A DNA stretch of 39,340 nucleotides from an uncultured beta proteobacterium (GTDB taxonomy: Bacteria > Pseudomonadota > Gammaproteobacteria > Burkholderiales > Burkholderiaceae_C). This document shows, one piece after another, positions 8,788 through 17,456 of the stretch (position 1 is the first letter of the stretch; every line of letters begins with the position of its first letter). The notes beneath the pieces are model-generated. The model ran no database searches, was not told where the DNA came from, and saw nothing but the letters and a program-made list of their open reading frames with translations. The position numbers were made by a program, and so were the translations under genes. The DNA is taken from positions 1 through 39,340 of the forward strand of contig CAIWNX010000122.1 in the NCBI GenBank assembly GCA_903914175.1, read 5' to 3'.

Positions 8788-9811
8788 CTTGTGGACTCCT
8801 TTTCGGTTGATGCTGCTCGGCAGCGGTTTGGGTAAATCTTTCGGCCTCGTGACAAGCGACCTGTCTGCCTGCCAGCGAGCGTAATACAGGACGCTCGATC
8901 TGGCAACGGGGCGTGACATGGGGGCAGCGCGTTGAAAAAACGCAGCCGCTGGGTGGACTCAAAGGCGAAGGCAGTTCGCCCTTGAGAACCGTATGCTGGC
9001 GCAGCGCGCCGCTGCCCGGGATCCCTGGCGTTGAGGCCAGCAGCGCCTGGGTATAGGGGTGCAGCGGTTGCGCGAAGAGGGTTCGCTTCTCGCCCTGTTC
9101 CACGGCGTGGCCCAGGTACATCACCATCACATCGTGGGCGATGTGGCGCACCACGCCCAGGTCGTGCGAGATGAACAGATAGGCCAGGCCAAGGTCCTGC
9201 TGCAGATCGGCCAGCAGGTTGAGCACCTGCGCCTGAATCGAGACATCCAGCGCGGAGACCGGCTCGTCGGCCACGATCAGCGAGGGCTTGAGCATCAGCG
9301 CGCGGGCAATGGCGATGCGTTGGCGCTGCCCGCCCGAGAACATGTGCGGGTAGCGCTCGTAATGTTCGGGGCGCAGGCCGACCAGGGCCAGCATGGCGCG
9401 CGCCTGTTCGGCACACTCGGGTGCCGACAGGTCGGTATTGATTTCCAGTGGCGCTTCCAGAATGGCGCCAATCTTTTTGCGCGGGTTGAGTGAGCCATAG
9501 GGATTCTGGAACACCATCTGCACGCTGCGGCGCAGCGCGTGGCGCGCCTCTCTGGGTGCCGTCATGACGTCCACCTCGCCCAGGCGCAGTTCGCCCGCGC
9601 TGGGGCGCTCGATCAGCGCGACCATGCGCGCCAGCGTTGATTTGCCGCAGCCCGATTCACCAACCACGGCCAGTGTCTTGCCGGCTTGCAGCGTAAACGA
9701 GACGCCACCCACCGCCTGCAGATAGTCGGGCGTTTTAAGAAAGCCACGCCCGATTTTGTAGACCTGACGCAGGTCGTGCGCGACAACAACGGGTTTGACT
9801 TCGGTGCTCAT
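8666..9811 (-). CDS. dppF: dipeptide ABC transporter ATP-binding protein DppF
   Basis: This 381-residue ABC ATPase has Walker [10 protein letters not shown] (51-59), a Q-loop in [11 protein letters not shown] (about 100-110), signature FSGGQ (158-162), Walker B LIVADEP (178-184) and the C-terminal oligopeptide/dipeptide domain with the Cys pattern [10 protein letters not shown] and CQIERP. It pairs with DppD to energise the importer at the inner membrane. The start at 9811 shares ATGA with the dppD stop. The normal end of the family is near VACHEAE, but this frame continues about 60 more residues in Arg/Gln/Pro-rich, low-information sequence that is dppA's leader read out of frame. The 122-base overlap suggests loss of the original stop or a recent frameshift in the tail. 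Confidence 0.9.
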   Translation of the reverse strand: MSTEVKPVVVAHDLRQVYKIGRGFLKTPDYLQAVGGVSFTLQAGKTLAVVGESGCGKSTLARMVALIERPSAGELRLGEVDVMTAPREARHALRRSVQMVFQNPYGSLNPRKKIGAILEAPLEINTDLSAPECAEQARAMLALVGLRPEHYERYPHMFSGGQRQRIAIARALMLKPSLIVADEPVSALDVSIQAQVLNLLADLQQDLGLAYLFISHDLGVVRHIAHDVMVMYLGHAVEQGEKRTLFAQPLHPYTQALLASTPGIPGSGALRQHTVLKGELPSPLSPPSGCVFSTRCPHVTPRCQIERPVLRSLAGRQVACHEAERFTQTAAEQHQPKRSPQDDPIQSRPCAQTQRAVRTGVAGPAGADAGWRQNAGVLLGR

Positions 9812-10776
9812 GCGCCGGACCCCAGGGGATAGCGACAACGCACCGAGCCCGCTCGCCATGCCTGCAGGACCGGGCGCTGGGCGCGACAGTCATCGGTGGC
9901 GTAACTGCAGCGCGGCGCAAACAGGCAGCCGGCCGGGCGGTCGTACAGGCCCGGCACCAAGCCGGGAATGGTGGCCAGGCGCGTCAGACCATCGCTGCGC
10001 TCGGGCATTGCGGCCATCAGCGCCTGCGTGTAGGGGTGTTGCGGCGTCGTGAACAGATCCTGCGCGCTGCGCTCTTCCATGATCTGCCCGGCGTACATCA
10101 CAGCCACGCGCTGCGCCATCTCCGAGACCACGCCCATGTTGTGGGTGATCAGGACCAGCGCCATGCCGCGCTCCTTTTGCAGGTTTTGCAGCAGGTCCAG
10201 AATCTGCGCCTGGATCGTGACGTCCAGCGCCGTGGTCGGCTCGTCGGCGATCAGCAACTTGGGGTTGCAGGCAATCGCCATCGCGATCATCACGCGCTGG
10301 TTCATGCCGCCCGACATCTGGTGCGGAAAGTCTTTCAGCCGGTTCTCGGGCGCCGGGATGCCGACCTGCTCCAACAGTTCGATGGAGCGCTTGTGCGCGG
10401 CTCGGGTATCCATGTGCAGGTGCAGCTTGAGCGTCTCGGCGAGTTGAAAGCCGATCGTGAAGCAGGGATTCAGACTGGTGGTCGGATCCTGAAAAATCAT
10501 CGCCACGTCTTTGCCAGTGAGCTTGCTGCGCTCACGGTTGGAGAGCGCCAGCAGGTCGTGCCCGTCAAAGCGCAGCTTGTCGGCCCGTACCACGCCGGGG
10601 TAGGAGACCAGGCCCATCAGCGCCATCATGGCCACACTCTTGCCCGAGCCCGACTCTCCGACGATGCCCAGCACATCGCCGGCCTGCAGCGTCAGGCTGA
10701 CACCCTCGACCGCGTGCATCACGCTGTCCTTGGAAGGAAAGTCAACCGAGAGGTTTTCGATTTCAAGCAGTGCCAT
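9808..10776 (-). CDS. dppD: dipeptide ABC transporter ATP-binding protein DppD
   Basis: The 322-residue ATPase shows Walker A GESGSGKS (40-47), Q-loop [12 protein letters not shown] (93-104), signature MSGGMNQR (154-161), Walker B LLIADEP (174-180) and the C-terminal peptide-transporter domain with [10 protein letters not shown] and [12 protein letters not shown] instead of the usual SGGQ-type signature is common in DppD/OppD proteins. It partners with DppF. The start at 10776 (MALLEIENL) is seven bases after the dppC stop; a longer frame to 10827 would run into dppC. Its stop overlaps the dppF start by four bases, implying translational coupling. Confidence 0.93.
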   Translation of the reverse strand: MALLEIENLSVDFPSKDSVMHAVEGVSLTLQAGDVLGIVGESGSGKSVAMMALMGLVSYPGVVRADKLRFDGHDLLALSNRERSKLTGKDVAMIFQDPTTSLNPCFTIGFQLAETLKLHLHMDTRAAHKRSIELLEQVGIPAPENRLKDFPHQMSGGMNQRVMIAMAIACNPKLLIADEPTTALDVTIQAQILDLLQNLQKERGMALVLITHNMGVVSEMAQRVAVMYAGQIMEERSAQDLFTTPQHPYTQALMAAMPERSDGLTRLATIPGLVPGLYDRPAGCLFAPRCSYATDDCRAQRPVLQAWRAGSVRCRYPLGSGA

Positions 10777-10783
10777 AAAGCAA

Positions 10784-11677
10784 TCAGCGTTTGAGTTTTG
10801 GATCGAACGCATCGCGCAGTCCGTCACCCAGCAAATTGAAGGCCAGCACCGTCAACAGGATCGCCAGACCTGGGAAGGTCACCACCCACCAGGCGCGCAG
10901 CACAAATTCGCGCGCATCGGCCAGCATGGTGCCCCATTCCGGCGAGGGCGGTTGCGCGCCCAGGCCCAGAAAGCCCAGCGCAGCGGCGTCCAGAATGGCG
11001 GTCGAAATACCGAGCGAGGCCTGCACGATCAGCGGCGCCGTGCAGTTGGGTAGCACCTCGTTGAACATCAGGCGCAGCGAACTCGCACCATTCATGCGCG
11101 CTGCGGTGACGTAATCCTTCGCCATCTCGGTGATGACAGCGGCGCGCGTGATGCGCACGTAATGCGGCAGCACGACGATGGCCACCGCCAGCATCGCGTT
11201 CATCAGACCGGGGCCCAGGATGGCGACGATGACGATGGCCAGCAGCAGACTCGGCAGCGTCAGGATGATGTCCATCAGGCGCATGACGGCGATTTCGAAG
11301 ACGCCACGGAAGTAGCCGGCCGTCAGGCCCAGCACGGTGCCCATGACGACCGACAGTGCAACCACCGCCAGACCAATGGCCATGGTGAGGCGCGCGCCGT
11401 GGATCAGGCGCGAAAGAATGTCGCGCCCGATGGCGTCGGTACCCAGCCAGTGCGCGCTGCTGCCCCCGGCCTGCCAGGCAGGTGGTTTCAGGAACACGGC
11501 AGAGTCGGTCAGGTCCGGCGCGAAGGGTGCAACCAGCGGCGCGAACGCCGCCAGCAATAGGACCAGCAGCACCAGCATCAGGCCGGCCAGCGCACCGCGG
11601 TTGGCACTGAAGTAGCCCCAGAACTCGTGCAGCGGGCGCGGCGGTTCGGTACCCAGGGGAAGACTTGCTTCTGTCAC
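10784..11677 (-). CDS. dppC: dipeptide ABC transporter permease DppC
   Basis: The 297-residue membrane protein has an N-terminal OppC-type extension and TM1 (about 29-50), followed by the periplasmic segment [19 protein letters not shown], the hallmark of DppC/OppC. The cytoplasmic EAA loop is seen in [19 protein letters not shown]. It forms the heterodimeric channel with DppB. The start is GTG at 11677, two bases after the dppB stop, with only a weak AAGG upstream. Coupling to dppB translation is likely. Confidence 0.93.
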   Translation of the reverse strand: MTEASLPLGTEPPRPLHEFWGYFSANRGALAGLMLVLLVLLLAAFAPLVAPFAPDLTDSAVFLKPPAWQAGGSSAHWLGTDAIGRDILSRLIHGARLTMAIGLAVVALSVVMGTVLGLTAGYFRGVFEIAVMRLMDIILTLPSLLLAIVIVAILGPGLMNAMLAVAIVVLPHYVRITRAAVITEMAKDYVTAARMNGASSLRLMFNEVLPNCTAPLIVQASLGISTAILDAAALGFLGLGAQPPSPEWGTMLADAREFVLRAWWVVTFPGLAILLTVLAFNLLGDGLRDAFDPKLKR

Positions 11678-11679
11678 CG

Positions 11680-12684
11680 TTAATGCCTTATGCGTGGGTT
11701 GATGATGCCGTAGGTGACGTCAACCAGCAGGTTGACCGACATGACAATGATGCCCAGCAGCAGCATGCCGCCTTGCAGCACGGGATAGTCGCGCCGGCCA
11801 ATGGCCTCGATCATCCACTTGCCAACACCGGGCCAGGAAAAGATGGTTTCGGTCAGGATGGCACCCGTGAACAGCACGCCGACTTGCAGTCCGATCACCG
11901 TCACCACCGGGATCAGTGCATTGCGCAGGGCGTGCAGCCCCACCACGCGCAAACTCGACAGACCTTTGGCGCGCGCAGTGCGGATGTAGTCCTCGCCCAG
12001 CACCTCGAGCATGGCCGAGCGCGTCATGCGCGCAATCACCGCCAGCGGATTGGTGCCGAGCACGATGGTGGGCAGAATCAGATGCGTCACCGCCGACCAG
12101 AATGCCTGCTGGTTGCCGGCGAGCAGGGTGTCGAGCAGCAGGAAGCCGGTGACCGGTTCAATGAAATGCTTGAAAGCGAGGCGCCCGGACACTGGCGTCA
12201 GGTCCAGTTGTACGGAAAACAGCAGGATCAGCAGCAGCCCCCACCAGAAGATTGGCATTGAGTAGCCGGTCAACGAGACGCCCATGACGCCATGGTCGAG
12301 CACCGAATTGCGTTTGACCGCTGCCAGAATGCCCGCCGGTATGCCCAGCAGCAGCGCAAACAAAATGGCTGACACCGCCAGTTCAACCGTGGCAGGAAAC
12401 AGAGCGACGAATTCGGTTAACACCGGTTCGTGCGTGATGATGGATTTGCCCAGATCGCCCTGCAGCACGCGACCAATATAAATGCCGTATTGAACCAGCA
12501 CCGGCCGGTCCAAGCCGTATTCCTTGAGCAGAACGGCATGACGCGCCGCATCGATACCGCGCTCGCCAGCGAGCGTCTCAATCGGATCGCCTGGCACCAG
12601 CCGTATCAGGAAGAATGCCACCAGCGTCATGCCGATGAAGGTCGGTATGACCAGACTGATGCGGGTTAACAGGAAACGCAACAT
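11680..12684 (-). CDS. dppB: dipeptide ABC transporter permease DppB
   Basis: The 334-residue protein opens with the DppB/OppB pattern LLTRISLVIPTFIGMTLVAF and LIRLVPGDP. It has about six membrane helices and the EAA loop RTARAKGLSSLRVVGLHALRNALIP. It is the first gene of the dppBCDFA operon. Only 46 bases separate its ATG from the terminator of the upstream H1-SWIB gene, so its promoter must overlap that terminator or the 3' end of that gene, unless it depends on readthrough. The ribosome site is weak. Confidence 0.93.
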   Translation of the reverse strand: MLRFLLTRISLVIPTFIGMTLVAFFLIRLVPGDPIETLAGERGIDAARHAVLLKEYGLDRPVLVQYGIYIGRVLQGDLGKSIITHEPVLTEFVALFPATVELAVSAILFALLLGIPAGILAAVKRNSVLDHGVMGVSLTGYSMPIFWWGLLLILLFSVQLDLTPVSGRLAFKHFIEPVTGFLLLDTLLAGNQQAFWSAVTHLILPTIVLGTNPLAVIARMTRSAMLEVLGEDYIRTARAKGLSSLRVVGLHALRNALIPVVTVIGLQVGVLFTGAILTETIFSWPGVGKWMIEAIGRRDYPVLQGGMLLLGIIVMSVNLLVDVTYGIINPRIRH

Positions 12685-12728
12685 TGTTTTTTTGAATTGC
12701 CAGGCGAGGGCTGCATCATGCCAGAACG

Positions 12729-12756
12729 AAAAAAAGGCCGACTCGCGTCGGCCTTT
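12729..12756 (-). terminator. rho-independent terminator of the H1-SWIB gene
   Basis: AAAGGCCGAC (12733-12742) and GTCGGCCTTT (12747-12756) form a perfect 10-base stem around a TCGC loop. On the minus strand the stem is followed by a run of seven T, about 22 bases after the stop codon of the gene at 12778-13221. Confidence 0.88.
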
Positions 12757-12777
12757 GTCGCAAACAGTGAAGCCTGT

Positions 12778-13221
12778 TTACTTGAGGTGCTTGCCGATCA
12801 GGCCAGCCATCTCGAACATGGATACCTGTGCCTTGGCGAAGACTTCCTTCAGCTTGGCATCGGCATTGATCATGCGCTTGTTGACTGCGTCTTGCAGCTT
12901 GTTCTTCTTGATGTAGGTCCACAGCTTGCTGACCACTTCGGTACGCGGCAGCGGATTGGCGCCGACCACGGCAGCCAGAGCGGCGCTGGGTGTGAGAGCC
13001 TTCATGAACGCTGCGTTCGGAGTGCGTTTCTTGGCCGGGGCCTTCTTCGCAGCTACCTTCTTGGCCGGAGCGGCCTTCTTCGCAGCTACCTTCTTGGCCG
13101 GAGCGGCCTTCTTCGCTGGAGCCTTAGCGGCTACTTTTTTGGCGGGTGCTGCCTTTTTTGCAGGAGCAGCCTTCTTTGCCGGTGCGGCTTTCTTAGCCGG
13201 TGCTTTCGTTGCAGTTGCCAT
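12778..13221 (-). CDS. histone H1-like tail fused to a SWIB/MDM2 domain
   Basis: The 147-residue protein has two parts. Residues 1-66 are almost only Lys, Ala, Pro and Val in repeats of PAKKAA and PAKKVAAKK, like eukaryotic H1 tails and bacterial AlgP/HctB-type proteins. Residues about 68-147 form a SWIB domain, with LTPSAALAAVVG, PLPRTEVVSKLWTYIKKN and KLKEVFAK. The family is common in Burkholderiales and is thought to bind and compact DNA as a nucleoid protein; the role of the SWIB part in bacteria is not settled. AGGA lies nine bases before the ATG, and a terminator directly follows, so it is monocistronic. The DNA repeats behind the tail are near-identical 21-45 base units, prone to length change. 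Confidence 0.9.
   Translation of the reverse strand: MATATKAPAKKAAPAKKAAPAKKAAPAKKVAAKAPAKKAAPAKKVAAKKAAPAKKVAAKKAPAKKRTPNAAFMKALTPSAALAAVVGANPLPRTEVVSKLWTYIKKNKLQDAVNKRMINADAKLKEVFAKAQVSMFEMAGLIGKHLK
13048..13212 (-). repeat. in-frame tandem repeats encoding the Lys/Ala/Pro tail
   Basis: The DNA for the lysine-rich tail has near-identical units. The plus-strand text CTTGGCCGGAGCGGCCTTCT occurs at 13061 and again at 13094, within a duplicated 33-base block. Upstream copies have drifted at synonymous positions. All unit lengths are multiples of three, so copy-number changes keep the frame. Confidence 0.8.
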
Positions 13222-13544
13222 GATTTATTGTCCTTCTAGAAGTTGATTAATCACCAGCGAAAAACTGCTTCTTCACTGGCAAGGGGGATGCTACTGGAGA
13301 AATGACGCGTTTCCAAGGGGAAAAATCAATTTTTCACTCGAAACTGTTGTTTTTTTTATCTCTGATTTCCCTATGGCCTCCCTCTGAAAAACAAATGGAC
13401 GGTGTTTTAGCGTCAAAAACTGTTCACGAAACCCTGCAGATGCAGCCGGCAAGAGCGCGCCAGGACAGGATATTCCCTGTTTGCGTACCTGCATTGCGAC
13501 GCTGCGGTACGCTACGAACTTGCCAACTCGAGGAGATTGCGAAC
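13222..13544. other. divergent intergenic region between the H1-SWIB gene and the RraA-like gene
   Basis: This 323-base gap is more AT-rich than its surroundings at 13315-13400, with a 16-base palindrome GAAAAATCAATTTTTC (13320-13335) and an eight-T run just after it. It must carry promoters for the H1-SWIB gene (minus) and the RraA-like gene (plus). No hexamer pair with good spacing stood out. AGGAG at 13531-13535 is the ribosome site of the downstream gene. No gene is seen in it. Confidence 0.4.
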
Positions 13545-14066
13545 ATGACCCCATCCTTTGCCACTTGTGACCTGTGCGATGCCCACAAAGGCGATGCAGC
13601 GCCCGAATTTCAGGTGCTGCCACCGGTGTTTCGCGATTTCGGCGGCACGCACCGCTTCTGCGGGCCGGTCGTCACCCTCAAGTGCTTTGAGGACAACACG
13701 CTGGTCAAAGCGGCGCTGGATTTGCCGGGCTTTGAAGAAACAGCGGCCGCACGCATCGCCAAAGTGTTGGTGGTTGATGGTGGTGGCTCGCTGCGCCGCG
13801 CGCTGCTCGGCGGCAACATCGGGGCCGCCGCAGCGCGCAACGGCTGGGCCGGCGTCGTGATCGACGGCTGCGTGCGCGACGTGGCGGAACTGGCCCTGCT
13901 CGACGTCGGCATTCGCGCCCTGGCCAGCATGCCGCTGCCAACCGAGAAACGCAACGAAGGCCAGATGAACATTCCGGTGCAGATCCAGGGCGTTTGGGTG
14001 CGCCCCGGTGACTGGCTCTATGCCGACGAGGACGGCATGGTGATCAGTGCAAGTCCGCTGGTCTAA
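13545..14066 (+). CDS. RraA-like protein (possible HMG/CHA aldolase or oxaloacetate decarboxylase)
   Basis: The 173-residue protein belongs to the RraA family. It has GGNIG (89-93), RNGWAGVVIDG and DGCVRD (107-112), including the Arg-Asp pair (R111-D112) that binds substrate and metal in 4-hydroxy-4-methyl-2-oxoglutarate aldolases. E. coli RraA inhibits RNase E, but many members are class II aldolases with oxaloacetate decarboxylase activity. The length of about 160-175 fits both, so the activity is open. A CTCDLCDAHKGD-like N-terminus and the AGGAG site nine bases upstream fix the start at 13545; a longer frame begins at 13302 without a ribosome site. Its last 23 bases overlap the end of the convergent EamA gene. 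Confidence 0.82.
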   Translation: MTPSFATCDLCDAHKGDAAPEFQVLPPVFRDFGGTHRFCGPVVTLKCFEDNTLVKAALDLPGFEETAAARIAKVLVVDGGGSLRRALLGGNIGAAAARNGWAGVVIDGCVRDVAELALLDVGIRALASMPLPTEKRNEGQMNIPVQIQGVWVRPGDWLYADEDGMVISASPLV

Positions 14067-15021
14067 TCGCCTGGCATGGCTGGGAGCGCGCCGGCAGCGT
14101 GGCCAGCAGCAGGCCGAGCAGGGCGATGGCAAAGGCCAGTAGTTGCACGCCGCGCAGGATTTCACCCAGCACCAGCACGCCAACCAGGGCGCTGGTGATG
14201 GGCAGCATCACAGTAAAGACGCCCGCTTTGGCAGCGGGCACGGTCTTCAGGCCGGTCATCCAGAGCCAGACCGTCCAGACACTGGCGGCCAGGGAATAAA
14301 AGAGCAGCAGTGCCCAGTTGCCGATCGATACGGTCGCGAAGTTGAAGCGCAATGCTGCGTACACGCCCAAGGGCGTCATCAGGACAAAGCCCCACAGGTT
14401 GATCAGCGCCGTGATTCGTTTTGGCCCCAGCGAACCGATCAGTTTCTTGCCGATCACAGCGTAAGCCGCTTCGCAGACGACTGCACCCAGCAGCAGCACA
14501 TTGCCCAACAACTCGCTTCCCACCAGCGTCTGGCTTTGCGCGGCGGGCGCAGGCTTTGAGAGCGCAAGCAACCCGATGCCGAATGCCGCGCAGGCAATCG
14601 CGGCCCAGACCCGCAGGCCAATGCGCTCGCGCAGGAAGAGCCAGCTCAGCAGGGCCACCACGGCTGGGATGGCGGCCATGATGACGCCGGCCGAGACGGC
14701 GCTGGTCATGCTGACACCGTACAGCATGCACAAGGAGAACAGGAAGTTGCCCAGCAGCGATTCCAGAAAAATCAGTCCGTGCGTGGCCCGGCTCAGCGCC
14801 GGTTCGCCAGCGGGCTTGCGCAGCCAGTGCGGCATGGCCAGTCCGCCGATGCCAAAGCGCAACCAGGCCAGCAGAAAGACGGGCAGGGCGGCCACCAGTG
14901 GCTTGGACAGGGCCACGTAGCTGCCCACCAGCGACATGCTCAGCGCCAGTAAAAGGTAGGCGGACAGGTTTCGGGTGGGCGTGGTCAAGGTATTGGCGCA
15001 AATATTGAAGCCCCGCATCAT
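14044..15021 (-). CDS. EamA/DMT-family inner-membrane transporter
   Basis: The 325-residue hydrophobic protein shows about ten membrane helices in two EamA repeats. The first carries VALSKPLVAALPVFLLAWLRF, and the segment AIPAVVALLSWLFLRERIGL closes it. The second ends with LPITSALVGVLVLGEILRG. DMT exporters of this type (RhaT/YdcZ/RarD relatives) move amino acids, nucleobases or other metabolites; the substrate is unknown. The start is uncertain: ATG at 15021 or 15018 is preferred because the N-terminal extension to 15132 is Cys-rich and would overlap the divergent agmatinase gene. Its stop lies inside the 3' end of the RraA-like gene (23-base convergent overlap). Confidence 0.82.
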   Translation of the reverse strand: MMRGFNICANTLTTPTRNLSAYLLLALSMSLVGSYVALSKPLVAALPVFLLAWLRFGIGGLAMPHWLRKPAGEPALSRATHGLIFLESLLGNFLFSLCMLYGVSMTSAVSAGVIMAAIPAVVALLSWLFLRERIGLRVWAAIACAAFGIGLLALSKPAPAAQSQTLVGSELLGNVLLLGAVVCEAAYAVIGKKLIGSLGPKRITALINLWGFVLMTPLGVYAALRFNFATVSIGNWALLLFYSLAASVWTVWLWMTGLKTVPAAKAGVFTVMLPITSALVGVLVLGEILRGVQLLAFAIALLGLLLATLPARSQPCQAIRPADLH

Positions 15022-15124
15022 GCCTGAGCCGCGCAATGGTTTGCCGCAGCCGGCACAAATTGGCACCAGTGCGCGGCGGCAAACTGCGGTACCGTGCAAC
15101 ACCATTACAGCGGGAAACTCTTCT

Positions 15125-16066
15125 ATGGGCATCGGTCAATTTGCATACGCCAACAACAGCAACCGTTTTCTGGCGGTGGCCGAGCTTGCCGACCAGCCTT
15201 TTGCACTGTGCGGTGTGCCTTATGACGGCGCGGTCAGCCATCGGCCTGGCGCGCGCTTTGGGCCGCAGGAGATCCGCCGCGCCAGCTTGATGCTGTGCGA
15301 CGGCATCCACCCGCATTTCGGCGTGTCGCCACTGGCGCTCCTGGGCGATGCCCATGACATGCGCTTGCCCAATGTCTCGCCACTGTCTGAAGTGCGGGCG
15401 CAAATCCAGACGCAGGCAGCGGCCTTGATGGCAAAACACCACTGCATTTTTCTCGGTGGTGATCACTCGGTAACACTGGCGTTGCTGCGCGCGGCCCGCG
15501 CCCAGCACGGCGAGCTGGCGCTGATCCACTTCGATGCGCATTGCGACACCTGGCAGGACCACTTCGGTGAGCCCTCGGGTCACGGCACCTGGACCTATGA
15601 GGCGCTACAAGAGGGGCTGGCGAGCCCGGCGCACACGGTGCAGATTGGTTTGCGCTCCAGCGGCGAGCGCGCCGCCACCGAGTATGTGCAGGACCGGGGC
15701 GGTCTGATTTTCACGGCGCGTGCGCTGCGCGGGCTTGACGGCGCAGCACTGCAGCCCGTCATCCGGCAAATACGCGAGCGCATCGGCAAGCGACCCTGTT
15801 ACCTGACGTTTGACATCGACTGCCTGGACCCGGCCTTTGCGCCGGGTACCGGCACGCCCGAGCCGGGTGGTCTGAGCAGTTCACAGGCGCTCACGCTGCT
15901 GGAGGAACTCGCGCCGCTGAACCTGATTGGCATGGACTGCGTCGAGGTGGCGCCGGCTTACGACCATGCCGAACTCACCAGCCTGGCCGCTGCCACACTG
16001 GTCTGGACTTATCTGTGCGGGCAGATCGCCAAGTCATTGCGTGGGAGCGACAGCCATGCTGCTTGA
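15125..16066 (+). CDS. speB: agmatinase-type ureohydrolase
   Basis: The 313-residue enzyme is of the arginase/agmatinase family. The Mn2+ ligands are in place: H114 in GGDHS (111-115), D137-x-H139-x-D141 in DAHCD, and D230-x-D232 in TFDIDCLDPAFAPGTGTPEPGG. It would cleave agmatine to putrescine and urea. Guanidinobutyrase and guanidinopropionase share these motifs, so substrate is inferred from context: the next gene overlaps by 11 bases and encodes a gamma-glutamylputrescine oxidase-like protein, and a polyamine island follows. The start at ATG 15125 gives the usual family length; the in-frame extension to 14975 is not used. The ribosome site is weak. Confidence 0.85.
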   Translation: MGIGQFAYANNSNRFLAVAELADQPFALCGVPYDGAVSHRPGARFGPQEIRRASLMLCDGIHPHFGVSPLALLGDAHDMRLPNVSPLSEVRAQIQTQAAALMAKHHCIFLGGDHSVTLALLRAARAQHGELALIHFDAHCDTWQDHFGEPSGHGTWTYEALQEGLASPAHTVQIGLRSSGERAATEYVQDRGGLIFTARALRGLDGAALQPVIRQIRERIGKRPCYLTFDIDCLDPAFAPGTGTPEPGGLSSSQALTLLEELAPLNLIGMDCVEVAPAYDHAELTSLAAATLVWTYLCGQIAKSLRGSDSHAA

Positions 16067-17357
16067 CTCGGACACCCAACTCAACCAGAAGAGTTACTAC
16101 GAAGCCAGCGTGCAGCGTCCACCCGAGGGCGCGCCGCTGCAGGAAGCACTGCAGGCCGACGTGCTGGTGGTGGGCGCCGGGTTTGCCGGGCTGTCGGCGG
16201 CGATTGAGTTCGCGCAGCGCGGCTACCGGGTGATCGTGCTGGAAGCGGACCGCATCTGCAGCGGCGCCTCCGGTCGCAATGGCGGCCAGGCCATCGTCGG
16301 CTATTCCGGCGGACAAGAACCCTTTGAGCAGCAACTCGGCAAGGTCGATGCGCGCAGCGCCTGGGACATGTCGATCGAAGCCTTGGATCTGATTGACGAG
16401 CGCATTGCCACTTTCAATATCGAATGCGATCAGGTCAAGGGTTATCTGTATGTTGCCACCTCGGCACGCAAGGCGCGCGCGCTGGAAGCCGACATGCAAA
16501 CGCTGGCGCAGGACTACGGCTTTGCGACTGATTTTGCGCGTGGTGTCGATGCGCAACGCCTGATTCAGAGCCCGCTCTACCATGCAGCCGCCTTCGAGAA
16601 CCGCTCCGGCCACCTGCACCCGCTCATGTACGGGCTCGGGCTGGCAAAGGCCGCGCGTGAACTTGGCGTGCGGATTTTTGAGCACACGCCGGTGATCGAT
16701 TTGCAACGCGGCAGCCGTTTGGTGGCGCGCACGGCGCAGGGTTCGGTAACAGCCATGTTCGGCGTGCTGGCCGGTAACTGCACCCTGGCCGAGTACGCGC
16801 CACGCGTGGCGCCCGAGATTGCGCCGCGCATCATGCCGGCCGGTACCTACATGATTGGCACAGCGCCACTCGACCCCGAACTGTGCGCCCGATTGATTCC
16901 CAGCAACGCAGCAGTCTGCGACAACAATTTCATACTCGACTACTTCCGCTTTAGCGCCGACCACCGCATGCTGTTTGGCGGGCGGGTCAGTTACTCGACG
17001 CGCACGCCGACGAATCTGAAAAACCTGATGGCGCAGCGCATGGGTCAGGTCTTTCCGCTGTTGCGTGATGTGCCGATTGACTTTGTCTGGGGCGGCTTTG
17101 TTGACATCAGCATGAACCGCGCCCCCGATTTCGGGCGCCTGGGCGACAACCTGTATTACCTGCAAGGCTTCAGCGGCCACGGCGTGGCCTTGACCGGCCT
17201 TGCCGGGCGCCTGGTGGCGCAAGCGGTGGCCGGGCAGGCCGAGCGCTTTGACCTCTTTGCCAAACTGCGACATCGTGAGTTCCCCGGCGGCGCGCTGCTG
17301 CGCACGCCGAGCCTGGTGCTGGGCATGCTGTACCACCGCCTGCGCGACGCGCTATGA
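16056..17357 (+). CDS. puuB: FAD-dependent gamma-glutamylputrescine oxidase-like protein
   Basis: The 433-residue DAO-family flavoprotein has the dinucleotide motif DVLVVGAGFAGLSAAIEFAQRG (GAGFAG at 40-45), GASGRNGGQ soon after and the C-terminal FAD segment YYLQGFSGHGVALTGLAGRLVA. These match PuuB and related polyamine/amine oxidases. The predicted reaction is oxidation of gamma-glutamylputrescine to gamma-glutamyl-gamma-aminobutyraldehyde with release of ammonia and peroxide. It overlaps the agmatinase gene by 11 bases, and GGAG lies nine bases before ATG 16056. PuuA and a PuuC-like gene lie further right, on the other side of a regulator. Glycine or sarcosine oxidase activity is a less likely alternative. 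Confidence 0.85.
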   Translation: MLLDSDTQLNQKSYYEASVQRPPEGAPLQEALQADVLVVGAGFAGLSAAIEFAQRGYRVIVLEADRICSGASGRNGGQAIVGYSGGQEPFEQQLGKVDARSAWDMSIEALDLIDERIATFNIECDQVKGYLYVATSARKARALEADMQTLAQDYGFATDFARGVDAQRLIQSPLYHAAAFENRSGHLHPLMYGLGLAKAARELGVRIFEHTPVIDLQRGSRLVARTAQGSVTAMFGVLAGNCTLAEYAPRVAPEIAPRIMPAGTYMIGTAPLDPELCARLIPSNAAVCDNNFILDYFRFSADHRMLFGGRVSYSTRTPTNLKNLMAQRMGQVFPLLRDVPIDFVWGGFVDISMNRAPDFGRLGDNLYYLQGFSGHGVALTGLAGRLVAQAVAGQAERFDLFAKLRHREFPGGALLRTPSLVLGMLYHRLRDAL

Positions 17358-17368
17358 GTCGCGGCCCT

Positions 17369-17452
17369 GTAGCCCGTATGGAGCCGAAGGCGTAATACGG
17401 GGCAGCCATGGCCTCGCCAATCCCGTATTGCGCTGCGCTCCATACGGGCTAC
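17369..17452. repeat. REP-like palindromic element between convergent genes
   Basis: Sixteen-base arms at 17369-17384 and 17437-17452 are perfect inverted copies (GTAGCCCGTATGGAGC / GCTCCATACGGGCTAC). Inside them a second, imperfect pair reads GGCGTAATACGGG and CCCGTATTGCGC. The whole 84-base block can fold into one long hairpin between the ends of puuB and the MocR regulator. The GTATGGAG...AATACGGG wording resembles dispersed intergenic repeats of betaproteobacteria. It may act as a terminator or mRNA stabiliser for both genes. Only one copy is in this window. Confidence 0.75.
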
Positions 17453-17456
17453 GCAA

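Noticed and set aside
7504..8835. A plus-strand open frame of 443 codons antisense to dppA
   Set aside because: DppA on the minus strand is a near-complete family match, and the plus frame has no family features.
12690..12730. A possible sigma-54 promoter for dppB (minus-strand TGGCATGATGCAG)
   Set aside because: The GG-N10-GC spacing of -24/-12 promoters is not met.
15975..17336. A minus-strand open frame of 453 codons antisense to puuB
   Set aside because: The plus strand carries clear FAD-binding motifs; the minus frame is Arg/His/Gln-rich shadow coding.
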